Assembly: GCF_022440805.1 (NCBI RefSeq)
Contig: NZ_JAKNTK010000001.1
Coordinates: 3,844,001-3,908,000 of the forward strand
Length of the DNA: 64,000 nucleotides
Direction: 5' to 3'
Source: Holdemania massiliensis
Lineage (GTDB): Bacteria; Bacillota_I; Bacilli_A; Erysipelotrichales; Erysipelotrichaceae
The notes under the pieces are model-generated. The model was not told the origin of the DNA and did no database searches. It worked only from the letters and a program-made list of their open reading frames with translations. Positions 26,485 to 35,556 of the stretch are shown piece after piece (the first letter of the stretch is position 1; each line of letters opens with the position of its first letter). The position numbers were made by a program, and so were the translations under genes.

Positions 26485-27384
26485 ATGGAAAACACAATTT
26501 TTCAATATGATATTCATCCGGATGAATTAGGCAGACGCCTTTATCAATACCGGATCAAGGCGTTTAATGCCGGCTATCTCAAAGCCGCTGCCGAGGAAAA
26601 CCCACAGTCGTATATTCATTTATTCCGCATTGACTATATCGTAAAAGGCCGCGGATTAATTTTGGCGGATCAGCAGGTTTATCCGGTGGAAGCCGGCTCC
26701 GCGGTCTTTCTTCCGCCCAGTGCTTTATTGATCCCCACGGAGCAGCAGGAGGAGCTCGAGGTTTATTTTGTCAACTTTGAGATCAGCAATCTGCCGATGC
26801 GGCAGGAATTTTTAAGGCGCATGAGCGATCTGATACCGCAGTTTCAGGTCCGGGATACGGAAGATCAGGCGATGAAATTCATGTTGGAAAACATCTTTGC
26901 GGAAGCTTCTAACCATCAGCCCGGCGGCTGTCTGATCATTCAGAACTTGTTTTCTTCCCTGCTGATCTTCATGGTACGGCAGGCGCAGAAAGGTCTGGCA
27001 CCTCACTCCCTGGCTCCAGTTCCCGTCAAAAACACCAACTATCTGATCAGCCGGGCAGTCAGCTATATTCAGCTTCATCTGCAGGAAAACCTGAGTGTGA
27101 AAGGATTAGCTCAGCATTTGGGAATCAGCGAAATCTATCTCTACAAACTGTTTAAGGCGCATACCGGTCAATCTGTTCAGCTGTTTATCCTCAATTATCG
27201 GCTGCAGATCGCCAAAGACTATCTGAGCAACCCTGACTATACCGTTAAGATGATCGCCGATGAACTGGGATTTGCGAGTCCGCATCATTTCTCCTCAATC
27301 TTCCGCAAGCATGTCGGCATTTCGCCTACGGGCTACCGCCGTCAGCTTCAGGATCAGAATGAAATGCTGCTGAACCCAGAATAA
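26485..27384 (+). CDS. AraC-family transcriptional regulator (tandem paralogue)
   Basis: 299 residues, 38 bp after the first AraC gene and highly similar to it along the whole length: FQYDIHPDELGRRLYQYRIKAF, PQSYIHLFRIDYI, ISEIYLYKLFKAHTGQS. It has the same cupin-like domain plus AraC double HTH. Divergence is greatest in the ligand-binding half, which suggests that the two copies respond to different molecules or act as a heterodimer. AAGAGGAA precedes the ATG. A strong terminator follows at 27411-27483. Confidence 0.92.
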   Translation: MENTIFQYDIHPDELGRRLYQYRIKAFNAGYLKAAAEENPQSYIHLFRIDYIVKGRGLILADQQVYPVEAGSAVFLPPSALLIPTEQQEELEVYFVNFEISNLPMRQEFLRRMSDLIPQFQVRDTEDQAMKFMLENIFAEASNHQPGGCLIIQNLFSSLLIFMVRQAQKGLAPHSLAPVPVKNTNYLISRAVSYIQLHLQENLSVKGLAQHLGISEIYLYKLFKAHTGQSVQLFILNYRLQIAKDYLSNPDYTVKMIADELGFASPHHFSSIFRKHVGISPTGYRRQLQDQNEMLLNPE

Positions 27385-27410
27385 CCCCTGATTCTTCACC
27401 ATGGTTAAAG

Positions 27411-27483
27411 AAAAAACTCTGATCTTTGAGCCGTCCGCTTTCCTGAGTTCAGGTAAAGCTTGGGTTTGAGTTCAGAGTTTTTT
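27411..27483. terminator. Long bidirectional terminator
   Basis: AAAAAACTCTGA (27411-27422) pairs perfectly with TCAGAGTTTTTT (27472-27483). It serves the AraC genes on plus and the lipoprotein gene on minus. Confidence 0.8.
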
Positions 27484-27543
27484 ATAGTTCAGTTCACAAT
27501 ACGGCTGTTCATCTGCCGCTTCATTGAAAGCTGGAACGTTAAA

Positions 27544-28575
27544 TTAGTCTGCCAGAGCTTTCGCAGCCAGCGCTTTAAAGCCTTCAACACCGATCGTGCA
27601 GGAAGTCATCAGATCCGGATCGGTCGTCTTGCCTGCTTCATCCACTGGCAGCGCTTCAATCTCAGCTGCGGATTTTCCTTCCATCCAATGGGTCAGGCCT
27701 TCAATCTGCTGATACCATTCTTTGCCGATGGAGCTGGCTTTGACCATGCCGTAGTCGTCTTTCAGTTCGCCTTTGGTCAGGGATGACTGACTCTTTTCCA
27801 TGTCCACTTTGCCTTCGACTGAGAACTGTCCCTGATTCTGGGCAGTATCCAGCAGTGTAAAGAGAACTGTTCCCTGCTCGTCGGTTCCCATCAGGATGTA
27901 GCTTGTATTGACCTGAACGCTGCCTAAAGTGTCAGCGGCCGCATCCTTGACCGTCAGTTCAGATTCACTGGCACTGTGCATCGCCGCTGCGTTAGCAACC
28001 GGCTGCAGCGACTGCGAGGCTTTTTCCACAGCGGCCAAGAAATCGCTGACACCAATCGTGCAGGAAGTCATCACATCCGCATCGGTTGTCTTTCCATCTT
28101 CACCTACCGGCATATTCATGATTTCTTCGATCGTTTTTCCTGTCATCCAGGCTTCCAGAGCTTCTGCCTGCTGATACCATTCCTTGCCGATGGAGCTGGC
28201 TTTGATCATGCCGTAGCCTTCACCCTGTTCCTTTTTTGTCGGACGGGCTGCATTCTTCTCGGCATTGCCCAATCCTTCGTTAGTGAAAGCACCGCTGTTT
28301 TGGGCGGTATCCAGAGAAACATAGACAACCTTGCCCATGTCATCCAAAACAAGGGAAGCGATTGTCGTATTGATTTCAATCGAGCCTTCCTTATCTGCCT
28401 GGGCATCAGTCGTTTTCAAACTTGTGACACTGGCGATGCCAGCCTGCCAGGTACCCGTTGTTTCCGGGGCTGCAGAAGGTTCTGTGGTTGGAGTCATTGT
28501 CGGTTCTGGTTTATTCTGTGCAGCACAGCCGGCAAGCAGCGCCAGTGAAGCCGCGATCGCAAATAGTTTTTTCAT
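27544..28575 (-). CDS. Lipoprotein with two tandem homologous domains
   Basis: This 343-residue exported lipoprotein (lipobox LLAGCAAQ) has a Thr/Pro/Glu linker and two copies of a ~140-residue domain. Both copies contain GYGMIKASSIGKEWYQQ-like and VMTSCTIGV segments and a QNQG/QNSG turn. I know similar repeats from Lachnospiraceae and Erysipelotrichia lipoproteins of unproven role, sometimes annotated near FMN-binding proteins. No FMN attachment motif is visible here. It probably binds a ligand at the cell surface. GAAGGAA precedes the ATG. The gene stands alone. Confidence 0.75.
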   Translation of the reverse strand: MKKLFAIAASLALLAGCAAQNKPEPTMTPTTEPSAAPETTGTWQAGIASVTSLKTTDAQADKEGSIEINTTIASLVLDDMGKVVYVSLDTAQNSGAFTNEGLGNAEKNAARPTKKEQGEGYGMIKASSIGKEWYQQAEALEAWMTGKTIEEIMNMPVGEDGKTTDADVMTSCTIGVSDFLAAVEKASQSLQPVANAAAMHSASESELTVKDAAADTLGSVQVNTSYILMGTDEQGTVLFTLLDTAQNQGQFSVEGKVDMEKSQSSLTKGELKDDYGMVKASSIGKEWYQQIEGLTHWMEGKSAAEIEALPVDEAGKTTDPDLMTSCTIGVEGFKALAAKALAD

Positions 28576-28717
28576 CCTGTATTTCCTTCTTTCCGGGCTT
28601 AATTATAGGCACTCTTGGAAAGAAACAGAATAAGCTGATCCATACTCTTGATCCTCTTATCCATACTCTCTACATCGAAGCAAAGGAAAACGGGCTGATT
28701 GGATTAAGATTAAAAAC

Positions 28718-28755
28718 CAAAAGAAAACTCTGTAGATCAACAAGATCCGCAGAGT
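28718..28755 (-). terminator. Terminator after ychF
   Basis: On the minus strand ACTCTG (28755-28750) pairs with CAGAGT (28732-28727), with an inner GATC/GATC stem. A T-rich tract follows. Confidence 0.75.
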
Positions 28756-28780
28756 ATTTCAGATCATTCTTTGAAAAAAA

Positions 28781-29881
28781 TCAGACGTTAAAACGGAAAT
28801 GCATGACGTCGCCGTCCTGAACGATGTAGTCCTTGCCTTCCAGACGCAGCTTACCGGCTTCCTTCAATGCGGTTTCGCTCTTATACGTCATCAGATCTTC
28901 ATAGCTGTACGTTTCCGCCCGGATGAATCCGCGCTGGAAATCCGTGTGGATGATGCCTGCGCATTCCGGAGCAGTCATGCCTTCGCGGAACGTCCAGGCC
29001 CGCACTTCCGGTTCGCCAGCCGTAAAGTAGGTTTTTAAGCCCAGCAGATGATAAGCCGATTTGATCACCCGATCCAGACCCGATTCCGGGATTCCCAGCT
29101 CTTCCAGAAAGGCCAGCTTTTCTTCTTTTTCCAGCGATGACAATTCTTCTTCAATCTGGGCGCAGATCGCGATCACATCGTTGTTCTCGGCCTCGGCATA
29201 AGCCTTCACCTTCTGATAATAGCCGTTGTTTTCAGGATCGGCAATATCGTCCTCCGACATGTTTGCGACATAAATCATCGGTTTGGCCGTCAGCAGCTGA
29301 TATCCCTTGGCAATCAGGGCTTCTTCTTTGGTCAGCTCCACGCTGCGGGCAGCCTTGCCTTCGCGCAGGGCTTCCACCAATTTGCTTAACACGGCATATT
29401 CTGCCGCGGCTTCCTTATCTTTTGCCTGAGCTTTGCGCTCGACCTTTGTAATGCGGTTTTCCACTGTCTGCAAGTCGGCCAGCGCCAGTTCCAGATTGAT
29501 AATCTCGATATCGCGGATCGGATCAACAGAGCCTTCGACATGGGTAATGTCCGGATTGTCAAAGCAGCGCACGACATGGCAGACCGCGTCAACCTGACGG
29601 ATATGACTCAGAAACTGATTTCCCAGCCCTTCCCCTTGGGAAGCGCCTTTGACTAGTCCGGCAATATCCGTAAATTCAAAGGTCGTACGGATAATTTTCT
29701 TCGGGTTGAACAACGCCGAAATGTTGTCGATGCGCTCATCCGGCACCTCGACAACGCCGACATTGGGCTGAATCGTTGCGAACGGATAGTTCGCCGCCTC
29801 GACCTGACTCTGGGTGATGGCGTTAAACAGGGTGGACTTGCCGACATTCGGCAGTCCTACGATACCTGCGGTTAATGACAT
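28781..29881 (-). CDS. ychF: Obg-family ribosome-associated ATPase YchF
   Basis: The 366-residue protein has the G1 loop GLPNVGKSTLFN, DIAGLVKGAS (G3 region), and NMSE in place of the usual NKxD. That change gives YchF its preference for ATP. A helical hairpin follows, and the C-terminal TGS domain (GKDYIVQDGDVMHFRFNV) ends the protein. It associates with ribosomes and affects stress responses and translation start in other bacteria. It is downstream of folD and the DUF951 gene, as often seen in Bacillota, but separated from them by a terminator-like hairpin. AAAGGATG precedes the ATG. Confidence 0.97.
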   Translation of the reverse strand: MSLTAGIVGLPNVGKSTLFNAITQSQVEAANYPFATIQPNVGVVEVPDERIDNISALFNPKKIIRTTFEFTDIAGLVKGASQGEGLGNQFLSHIRQVDAVCHVVRCFDNPDITHVEGSVDPIRDIEIINLELALADLQTVENRITKVERKAQAKDKEAAAEYAVLSKLVEALREGKAARSVELTKEEALIAKGYQLLTAKPMIYVANMSEDDIADPENNGYYQKVKAYAEAENNDVIAICAQIEEELSSLEKEEKLAFLEELGIPESGLDRVIKSAYHLLGLKTYFTAGEPEVRAWTFREGMTAPECAGIIHTDFQRGFIRAETYSYEDLMTYKSETALKEAGKLRLEGKDYIVQDGDVMHFRFNV

Positions 29882-29988
29882 AAGTTTTTCATCCTTTCAC
29901 TATGCGGTCTTTCTCGGATCCAGACCGCTCAAATCCTTTATTAGTTTACCTTTTTTCAGGCTGATTCTCAAGATGCAGCGTGCGGTAA

Positions 29989-30015
29989 AAACAGAAAAGA
30001 CGGATTTACTCCGCC
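29989..30015 (-). terminator. Terminator of the folD-DUF951 pair
   Basis: On the minus strand GGCGGA (30015-30010) pairs with TCCGTC (30004-29999), one G-U pair, followed by TTTTC. It overlaps the DUF951 stop region. Confidence 0.6.
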
Positions 30016-30209
30016 TTATCCGCTTTCTCGATGAGTTTTTTGCATTTCCGCTCAAATTCCGAGCGGGGAAACATGATCGCCGCACCGCAGCCCAGACATT
30101 TGATTTTAATGTCGGCCCCCATGCGGATAATCTTCCAGTATTTTGATTTGTGGCAAGGATGTTCCTTCTTCATTTCCACAATATCGTTTAAATCATAATC
30201 CGTAATCAT
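30006..30209 (-). CDS. DUF951 family protein
   Basis: 67 residues with CLGCG as a likely zinc or RNA-binding knuckle and a conserved DIVEMKKEHPC start, the pattern of DUF951 (YyzM-like) proteins. The function is unknown. In many Bacillota it lies beside ychF, as here, hinting at a link with translation or chromosome maintenance. The gene starts 3 bp after the folD stop, so it is co-transcribed with folD. Confidence 0.9.
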   Translation of the reverse strand: MITDYDLNDIVEMKKEHPCHKSKYWKIIRMGADIKIKCLGCGAAIMFPRSEFERKCKKLIEKADKAE

Positions 30210-30212
30210 AAG

Positions 30213-31067
30213 CTATTTCCCTTCATGTTGGTGATAGGCCTTCAAGGTATTTTTCAGCAGCATCGTGATCGTCATTGGGCCGACGCCTTTAGGAACTGGA
30301 GTAATGAATCCGGCCTTCGATTCAACCGAGGCAAAATCCACGTCGCCGACCAGCTTGCCTTCATCATTGCGGTTAATCCCCACGTCGATGACGGCTGCGC
30401 CTTTCTTGACATACTCCGCCGTTACCATTTTCGCCCGGCCGACCGCCGCGATCAGAATATCCGCTTCAGCGCATACCTGCGGCAGATTTTCCGTTTTGGA
30501 ATGGCAGATTGTAACCGTCGCGTTTTCATTGAGAAGCAGCCGGGCTACCGGCGCGCCGACTAGATTGCTTCGGCCCAGCACTACCGCCCGCTTGCCTGAT
30601 GGATTGATGCCCATGCGGTGCAGCAGCTCCATGCAGCCCAGCGGCGTACACGGCACGAAACCGTCTTCCTTTAAATGCAGCTTCCCGACGTTGATCGGAT
30701 GGAATCCATCGACATCCTTATCCGGCCGGATTTCACGAATGACCTGAGCGCTGTCCAGTCCCTGCGGCAGCGGCAGCTGACAAAGAATCCCGTCCACCGT
30801 CGGGTCTTCATTCAGGCGATGGACAACGGCCATCAATTCATCCTGGGTCGTTGCTTCCGGCAGCTTGATCAGCTCCGATTCCATACCGACCTGCGCACAG
30901 GCTTTTTCCTTGCCGGTGACATACGAAAGCGACGCCGGATTATTGCCGACCAGAATCACCGCCAGCTTCGGCATCCGTGCTCCCGCACTGCGCAGCGCTT
31001 CCATCTGTTCACTCAGCTGGGCGCGAATGTCTTTTGATACCTCAGAACCATAAATCACCTGGGCCAT
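30213..31067 (-). CDS. folD: Methylenetetrahydrofolate dehydrogenase/cyclohydrolase
   Basis: The 284-residue bifunctional enzyme interconverts 5,10-methylene-THF, methenyl-THF and 10-formyl-THF, supplying one-carbon units for purines and formyl-methionine. It has the catalytic SYVTGKEKACAQVG (Lys) and LCQLPLPQGLD in the N-terminal part. The Rossmann segment GRSNLVGAPVARLL, the motif CHSKTENL and the C-terminal PVPKGVGPMTITMLL are also present, all diagnostic of FolD. Length matches the family. AAAGGAGG precedes the ATG. Confidence 0.98.
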   Translation of the reverse strand: MAQVIYGSEVSKDIRAQLSEQMEALRSAGARMPKLAVILVGNNPASLSYVTGKEKACAQVGMESELIKLPEATTQDELMAVVHRLNEDPTVDGILCQLPLPQGLDSAQVIREIRPDKDVDGFHPINVGKLHLKEDGFVPCTPLGCMELLHRMGINPSGKRAVVLGRSNLVGAPVARLLLNENATVTICHSKTENLPQVCAEADILIAAVGRAKMVTAEYVKKGAAVIDVGINRNDEGKLVGDVDFASVESKAGFITPVPKGVGPMTITMLLKNTLKAYHQHEGK

Positions 31068-31130
31068 GCTTTTCCTCCTTTTCAGACTGATTTGTCTGTT
31101 TCCTTCTTTGTTTCTTTGAACAGAATGCGG

Positions 31131-31580
31131 TTAAAATAATTCACTGCTGTCCAGAATCAGGGTTACCGGACCGTCGTTCAGCAGCCGAACTTTCATCTCT
31201 GCCCCGAAAATTCCCGGTTTGACAACCAGACCTTGCCGGCGCAGGGCTTCGTTGAAATAATCGTACAGCGGGCTGGCCAGTTCCGGCCGGGCAGCCTGGT
31301 CAAAACTTGGCCGGCGGCCTTTTTTACAGTTGGCATACAGCGTAAACTGCGAGATCGACAGCACCTGACCTCCGATCTGTTCAATCGCTAAATTCATTTT
31401 ACCATTTTCATCTTCAAAAATGCGCAGATCATGAACTTTTGCCGCCATTTTTTCCGCAATTTCTTCGCTGTCGCCCGCCGTGATGCCGACTAAAAGCAGA
31501 TAGCCGCCTTCAATTTCATTATAAAGCTGACCGTCAATCGCAACCGAGGCTTCCTTGACACGCTGCAAAACAATTCTCAT
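31131..31580 (-). CDS. dtd: D-aminoacyl-tRNA deacylase
   Basis: The 149-residue cytoplasmic enzyme hydrolyses D-amino acids wrongly attached to tRNA. SQFTLYANCKKGRRPSF and the NDGPVTLILDS variant of the NxGPVT motif make up the active site. The start MRIVLQRVKEASV is typical. AAAAGGAAG precedes the ATG. It lies upstream of folD with a 63-bp gap and may share its transcript. Confidence 0.98.
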   Translation of the reverse strand: MRIVLQRVKEASVAIDGQLYNEIEGGYLLLVGITAGDSEEIAEKMAAKVHDLRIFEDENGKMNLAIEQIGGQVLSISQFTLYANCKKGRRPSFDQAARPELASPLYDYFNEALRRQGLVVKPGIFGAEMKVRLLNDGPVTLILDSSELF

Positions 31581-31688
31581 TTCTTCCTTTTCCGATCAGT
31601 AAGCAAATTCACTGATTTTTCCTTTCGTGTTTATCCTTTCTAATTATAACGGAAAACCGAACCGCCGCAAGCACTGAGAAGGACATTG

Positions 31689-31722
31689 AAAAAAGAATAA
31701 AGTCCTCCGCTCATGAAGACTT
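31689..31722 (-). terminator. Weak terminator of the GGDEF/EAL gene
   Basis: AAGTC/GACTT stem (31722-31718 with 31704-31700 on minus), with six T a little further down. Partly inside the stop region. Confidence 0.4.
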
Positions 31723-33882
31723 CATGCCCTTATGGTCCATTTGTTCCCGCAGTGCGTCAAATGCCTTCGGATCTAATGGACGGGAATAATAATAGCCTTG
31801 AATCCGATCGCAGCCAATTTCACGCAGGAATGCCGCCTGATCGGCCTGCTCGACCCCTTCCGCCACAATTTCCAGGTTTAAGTTTTTAGCCAGTGCGACA
31901 ATGCCTTCAATCACCACCCGGCTGCGCTGATCCAGCACCTCCGGAAAGAAGACCCGGTCCAGTTTGATCGCGTCGATCTCAAACTCTTTTAACAACCCCA
32001 ATGAAGAGTAGCCGGATCCGAAATCATCCAGTGAACAGGTAAAACCCGCCTTATGGATCTGATGAACAATCTGTTTGACACGTTCGATGGACGGTTCATC
32101 AAAGAAGATTGATTCCGTAATCTCCAATTCGATCAGACCGGGATCGACCTTGTACTGGGCCGCAAGTGTCTGCAGACGGCTCAGGAAATCGAGATTTTTA
32201 AAATGATGGCGCGACAGGTTGACCGAAATCGGGATCGGTGTCTTCCCGGCTTTCTGCCAGGCGGCCAGCTGCCTGCACACCTGTTCAAAAACAAAGGTAT
32301 CCAGCTGCACGATCATCCCATTGTTTTCAAAAACCGGAATGAATTGGGCCGGAGAAATCATGCCTTTCTCCGGATGGTTCCATCGAATCAGAGCTTCTGC
32401 GCCAGCCACCTGTTCCTTTTGCGGATCGACCTTCGGCTGCAGGACGATCATAAATTGTTCGCTGCGCAGGGCTTCAGGAAAAGCTTCAGCCAGGGCATGT
32501 TCATGTCGGAGCGCGTCGATCAGCTGCTGATCATACTGACAGATCAGCAACTCCTGTTTTTCCGCACTCCAGCAGGCGGTCTTGGCTCGTCCCAGCATGA
32601 CCTGAACATCCTGCGAAGGATCTTCAATCGCATAAAAGCCAGCGTTAAATGTCAGGGAAAAGCCGATTTTCTGTTCGGTCAGCTTCGCCTGAAGGGCTTG
32701 CTGAAGCTGCTTCATCCACGCTGTCAGCAGTTCAGGATCCTGGCCCTGAACGAACAAGGCGAAATGATCAGCTTCAATCCGACCGGCCAGCTCCGGCTCG
32801 GCAATCGAATCAAGCAGACATTCCATGAAGATTTTCAGCACCTGATTGCCGGCTTCGCTGCGGTAGTTCTCGTTGATCAGCTTGAAGTGCTTTAAATTAA
32901 TAAACACAATGGACTGCCCCGAAAAGCCCGCGGTATCCAGCCTGCGCCGGCACAGCATCTGAAACCCGGAATGATTCAGCGCTCCGGTCAGCGTGTCCAC
33001 AAATGCAATTTCGCCCAGACGGCGGCGATGTTTCCAGCCGCGGTACAGACTTAACAATAAGATCAGCGCGCAGAAGACTAACAACAACGCCAAAACGATA
33101 TAATTCCAGAAAGCGTATAGATCGACTTCCCGCGACATGTACGCCGCCGGCACCAAGGTCAGCAGTACCCATTCACCGTTTTGAATTGGAATGTAGGATA
33201 AGACCAATTCAGTCTGATCACGGGCGATAAATTGGATTACACCGCGTTCGCCACGCTGCATTCGCTGCTGCATCTGTGCGATATCGGCAAGAACTTTTGC
33301 ATCCCGTTTTTCCACAAAGATCTCATCCAGCTTCATAAACGGGACTAATGAGGTCGGTGAAATGATCACTTTCCCCTGGGTATCGGCAATGCAGGACAGA
33401 CTTTCACCGCCGAAGCTCTGTGACTGGATCATCCGCTGCATCCGCTGCTGGGACATCCGGCCGGTCAGCTGACGTTCATCATCCATCGGAATCGTCACTT
33501 CAATTTGTTGATTTTCACAGATATGGACGCCGGCTTCGGCTTCAGCCGGCTGAATGCTCAGGGTATCAAATCCAAACAAATCCGCGGCGCTCAGCAGAAA
33601 AGCCGGACGCCGGGCCTCCGTTTCATGTTCCAGATGTTCTTTGACCAATTCCAGGTTCTGCTGCAGAGCCTGAAGCTTCTCATCAATCCGGTAGGCATTC
33701 TGCAGCGCAACATCCGTAAGGTAGCTCTGCGTCTTCCGGTCAATCGCCATCCGCAGCCGCTGCGTCAGGAGAATGACCCCCAGCAGTGCCGCCGCAAATA
33801 CAAGGATCTGCCCAAGAATTTCCCATTTCTCATTCCGGTTCAGTCCCTGTTCAAGCTCGCCGGAAATCCGTTTTGTTCTCAT
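31711..33882 (-). CDS. Membrane c-di-GMP phosphodiesterase (degenerate GGDEF plus EAL)
   Basis: 723 residues: a transmembrane helix ~28-46, an extracellular sensor region to ~255, a second helix ~258-280, a GGDEF domain to ~430 and an EAL domain to the end. The GGDEF signature reads EADHF, so it should not make c-di-GMP. The EAL domain keeps AEALIRW, NLSRHHF, ELEITESIF, SLDDFGSGYSS, IKLDRVFF, EGVEQ and QGYYYSRP, the residues needed to hydrolyse c-di-GMP. It probably lowers c-di-GMP in response to an outside signal. GGAAGGG precedes the ATG. It is monocistronic and divergent from the GntR gene. Confidence 0.93.
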   Translation of the reverse strand: MRTKRISGELEQGLNRNEKWEILGQILVFAAALLGVILLTQRLRMAIDRKTQSYLTDVALQNAYRIDEKLQALQQNLELVKEHLEHETEARRPAFLLSAADLFGFDTLSIQPAEAEAGVHICENQQIEVTIPMDDERQLTGRMSQQRMQRMIQSQSFGGESLSCIADTQGKVIISPTSLVPFMKLDEIFVEKRDAKVLADIAQMQQRMQRGERGVIQFIARDQTELVLSYIPIQNGEWVLLTLVPAAYMSREVDLYAFWNYIVLALLLVFCALILLLSLYRGWKHRRRLGEIAFVDTLTGALNHSGFQMLCRRRLDTAGFSGQSIVFINLKHFKLINENYRSEAGNQVLKIFMECLLDSIAEPELAGRIEADHFALFVQGQDPELLTAWMKQLQQALQAKLTEQKIGFSLTFNAGFYAIEDPSQDVQVMLGRAKTACWSAEKQELLICQYDQQLIDALRHEHALAEAFPEALRSEQFMIVLQPKVDPQKEQVAGAEALIRWNHPEKGMISPAQFIPVFENNGMIVQLDTFVFEQVCRQLAAWQKAGKTPIPISVNLSRHHFKNLDFLSRLQTLAAQYKVDPGLIELEITESIFFDEPSIERVKQIVHQIHKAGFTCSLDDFGSGYSSLGLLKEFEIDAIKLDRVFFPEVLDQRSRVVIEGIVALAKNLNLEIVAEGVEQADQAAFLREIGCDRIQGYYYSRPLDPKAFDALREQMDHKGMKSS

Positions 33883-33974
33883 AACCCATCCCTTCCTTTT
33901 TTCATTGTATAGGACGCGAAATTGACCAACAAGATCAAATCTGTGTACATAGCCATAGAGGTTGTCTGAAATAT

Positions 33975-33982
33975 GGTATAAT
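33975..33982 (+). promoter_or_regulatory. Extended -10 promoter of the GntR-type gene
   Basis: TGG directly before TATAAT (33977-33982) makes an extended -10 element; no good -35 box at the usual distance. It would give a leader of about 15 nt before the TTG start. Confidence 0.55.
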
Positions 33983-34003
33983 GTCTGATAGAGGTGATGT
34001 TCA

Positions 34004-35515
34004 TTGGCTGCTTCGTTGACCCGACCAACGCAGCTGGCTCAGACGCTGCGTCAGGAAATTCAAACCGGACGATTAGTACCAGGTCAAAAACTGATGTCGA
34101 TCCAGGATCTCAGTCAGGTGTATCAGGTCAGTGTGCGGACTGTGCGGGAAGCGCTGACTTTGCTGCAGCAAAGCGGATATCTTCAGTGCCGGCCGCGCCG
34201 CCGCGCGGTCATCCTCAGCGGCCCGACACCCCAGCCTGTTCAGCTGATTGAGGATACGCTGCGGAAGCGGGAACAGTTCAGCGATGGTTACCGGACAATT
34301 CAACGAATTCTTCCGCTGCTGTTATGGCAAAGCCGGCTGATGATGGACAACCATGAATTTGATGATTTCTACCGCTACAACCGGAAGATGGTGCGCTGGA
34401 AAGGGGATAATTCGTGGCTGCTTTCCGCTGCGCTGTTTCATGGCCTGTTAAATTATTCCGGCAACAGCTTATTCCTCGACTTATACCGCAGTCTGGAACA
34501 GCTGTGTCTGATTCCTGTCATTCCCGATGTCCCCCATCCTTACGAAGTTCTCGCACGCAATCCGCAAAGCCGTGATTTTTCGCTTTTGCTTCAAGGTTTA
34601 CAGGAACACAATTTTTCAGCCCTTCAGGAAAGAATCGGCACGATGATCGAAAACATTCAGCAGGCGGTTTCGCATTATATCCAGGCTTTATCAACAGCGG
34701 TATCCAGTCTGCCTGAGCCTGTTTTTCACTTTCAATGGCAGCTTGGCTCCACTTTGCATCCGCAAGCCAAAAGCCGGCAGATTGCCCAGACGCTGATTTT
34801 GGATATCCTGAGCGGAAAATTATTGCCCAACACCTTTTTGCCTTCTGAAAAAGTCATGGCTGCACAATGGAATGTTTCCGTCGACACGCTGCGCCGCAGT
34901 CTGCATTATCTGCGCCAGCTTCAGTTTATCCAGACCCTAAACGGCAAAGGCTCGCTGATCTGCAGCCCGGATCTGAATCGGCTCAATCCGCTGGCCAGCG
35001 CGGAAATCCGCAAAAACTCATTCACTTATCTGCAGGCACTGCAGCTGCTTTCTTTGCTCTGTGTGCCGTCTGCCCTGGATGCGGCAGCCGCGCTTGACGC
35101 CGAGGCGCGGGAAGCGGCCGCAGCCGCCATAGGGAATGCACCGCTGCCGCTCACAGCACTGCTTGATTTCCTGCTCACGCACCAGACCTCCCCTGCCATG
35201 GACGCAATTCTGCATCAGGTATTCCAACGAATCTATGCCGGCAGTCCCTACCTGTATCACGCCCGAAAACTGCCCGGCGGATCGGTAACCCCGGATGTCG
35301 GCTACCTTCTCAATCAAACACTGGACGCGCTGAAGCAAAATCAGATGCTGACCTATGCCCAATCGATGTATCAATGCTTTCTTCTGTTATTCAGGGAATC
35401 CCAGGCCTTTCTGATTCAGGCGGGAGTCAGTGAAGCGAAGCGGCTGCAACTGCCGGACACGCTGCCTCTGACCCTTTTCAGTGAAATAAATCCAGCAATT
35501 ACGGGTGTTTCCTAA
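34004..35515 (+). CDS. Regulator with two GntR-type winged-helix domains
   Basis: 503 residues from a TTG at 34004, chosen because AGAGGTG lies 7 nt upstream. Residues ~7-70 form a GntR wing-helix (LRQEIQTGRLVPGQKLMSIQDLS, then VSVRTVREALTLLQQSG). A second one appears at ~255-325 (ILDILSGKLLPNTFLPSEKVM, then VSVDTLRRSLHYLRQ). Each is followed by an all-helical region of ~150-180 residues of FadR-like length. The whole looks like two GntR regulators fused into one chain. Target and ligand are unknown. rarA follows by 41 bp. Confidence 0.82.
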   Translation: MAASLTRPTQLAQTLRQEIQTGRLVPGQKLMSIQDLSQVYQVSVRTVREALTLLQQSGYLQCRPRRRAVILSGPTPQPVQLIEDTLRKREQFSDGYRTIQRILPLLLWQSRLMMDNHEFDDFYRYNRKMVRWKGDNSWLLSAALFHGLLNYSGNSLFLDLYRSLEQLCLIPVIPDVPHPYEVLARNPQSRDFSLLLQGLQEHNFSALQERIGTMIENIQQAVSHYIQALSTAVSSLPEPVFHFQWQLGSTLHPQAKSRQIAQTLILDILSGKLLPNTFLPSEKVMAAQWNVSVDTLRRSLHYLRQLQFIQTLNGKGSLICSPDLNRLNPLASAEIRKNSFTYLQALQLLSLLCVPSALDAAAALDAEAREAAAAAIGNAPLPLTALLDFLLTHQTSPAMDAILHQVFQRIYAGSPYLYHARKLPGGSVTPDVGYLLNQTLDALKQNQMLTYAQSMYQCFLLLFRESQAFLIQAGVSEAKRLQLPDTLPLTLFSEINPAITGVS

Positions 35516-35556
35516 TTCCCTTTCTGATGCTAAAATAAGACGAAGGAGTTGATCGT

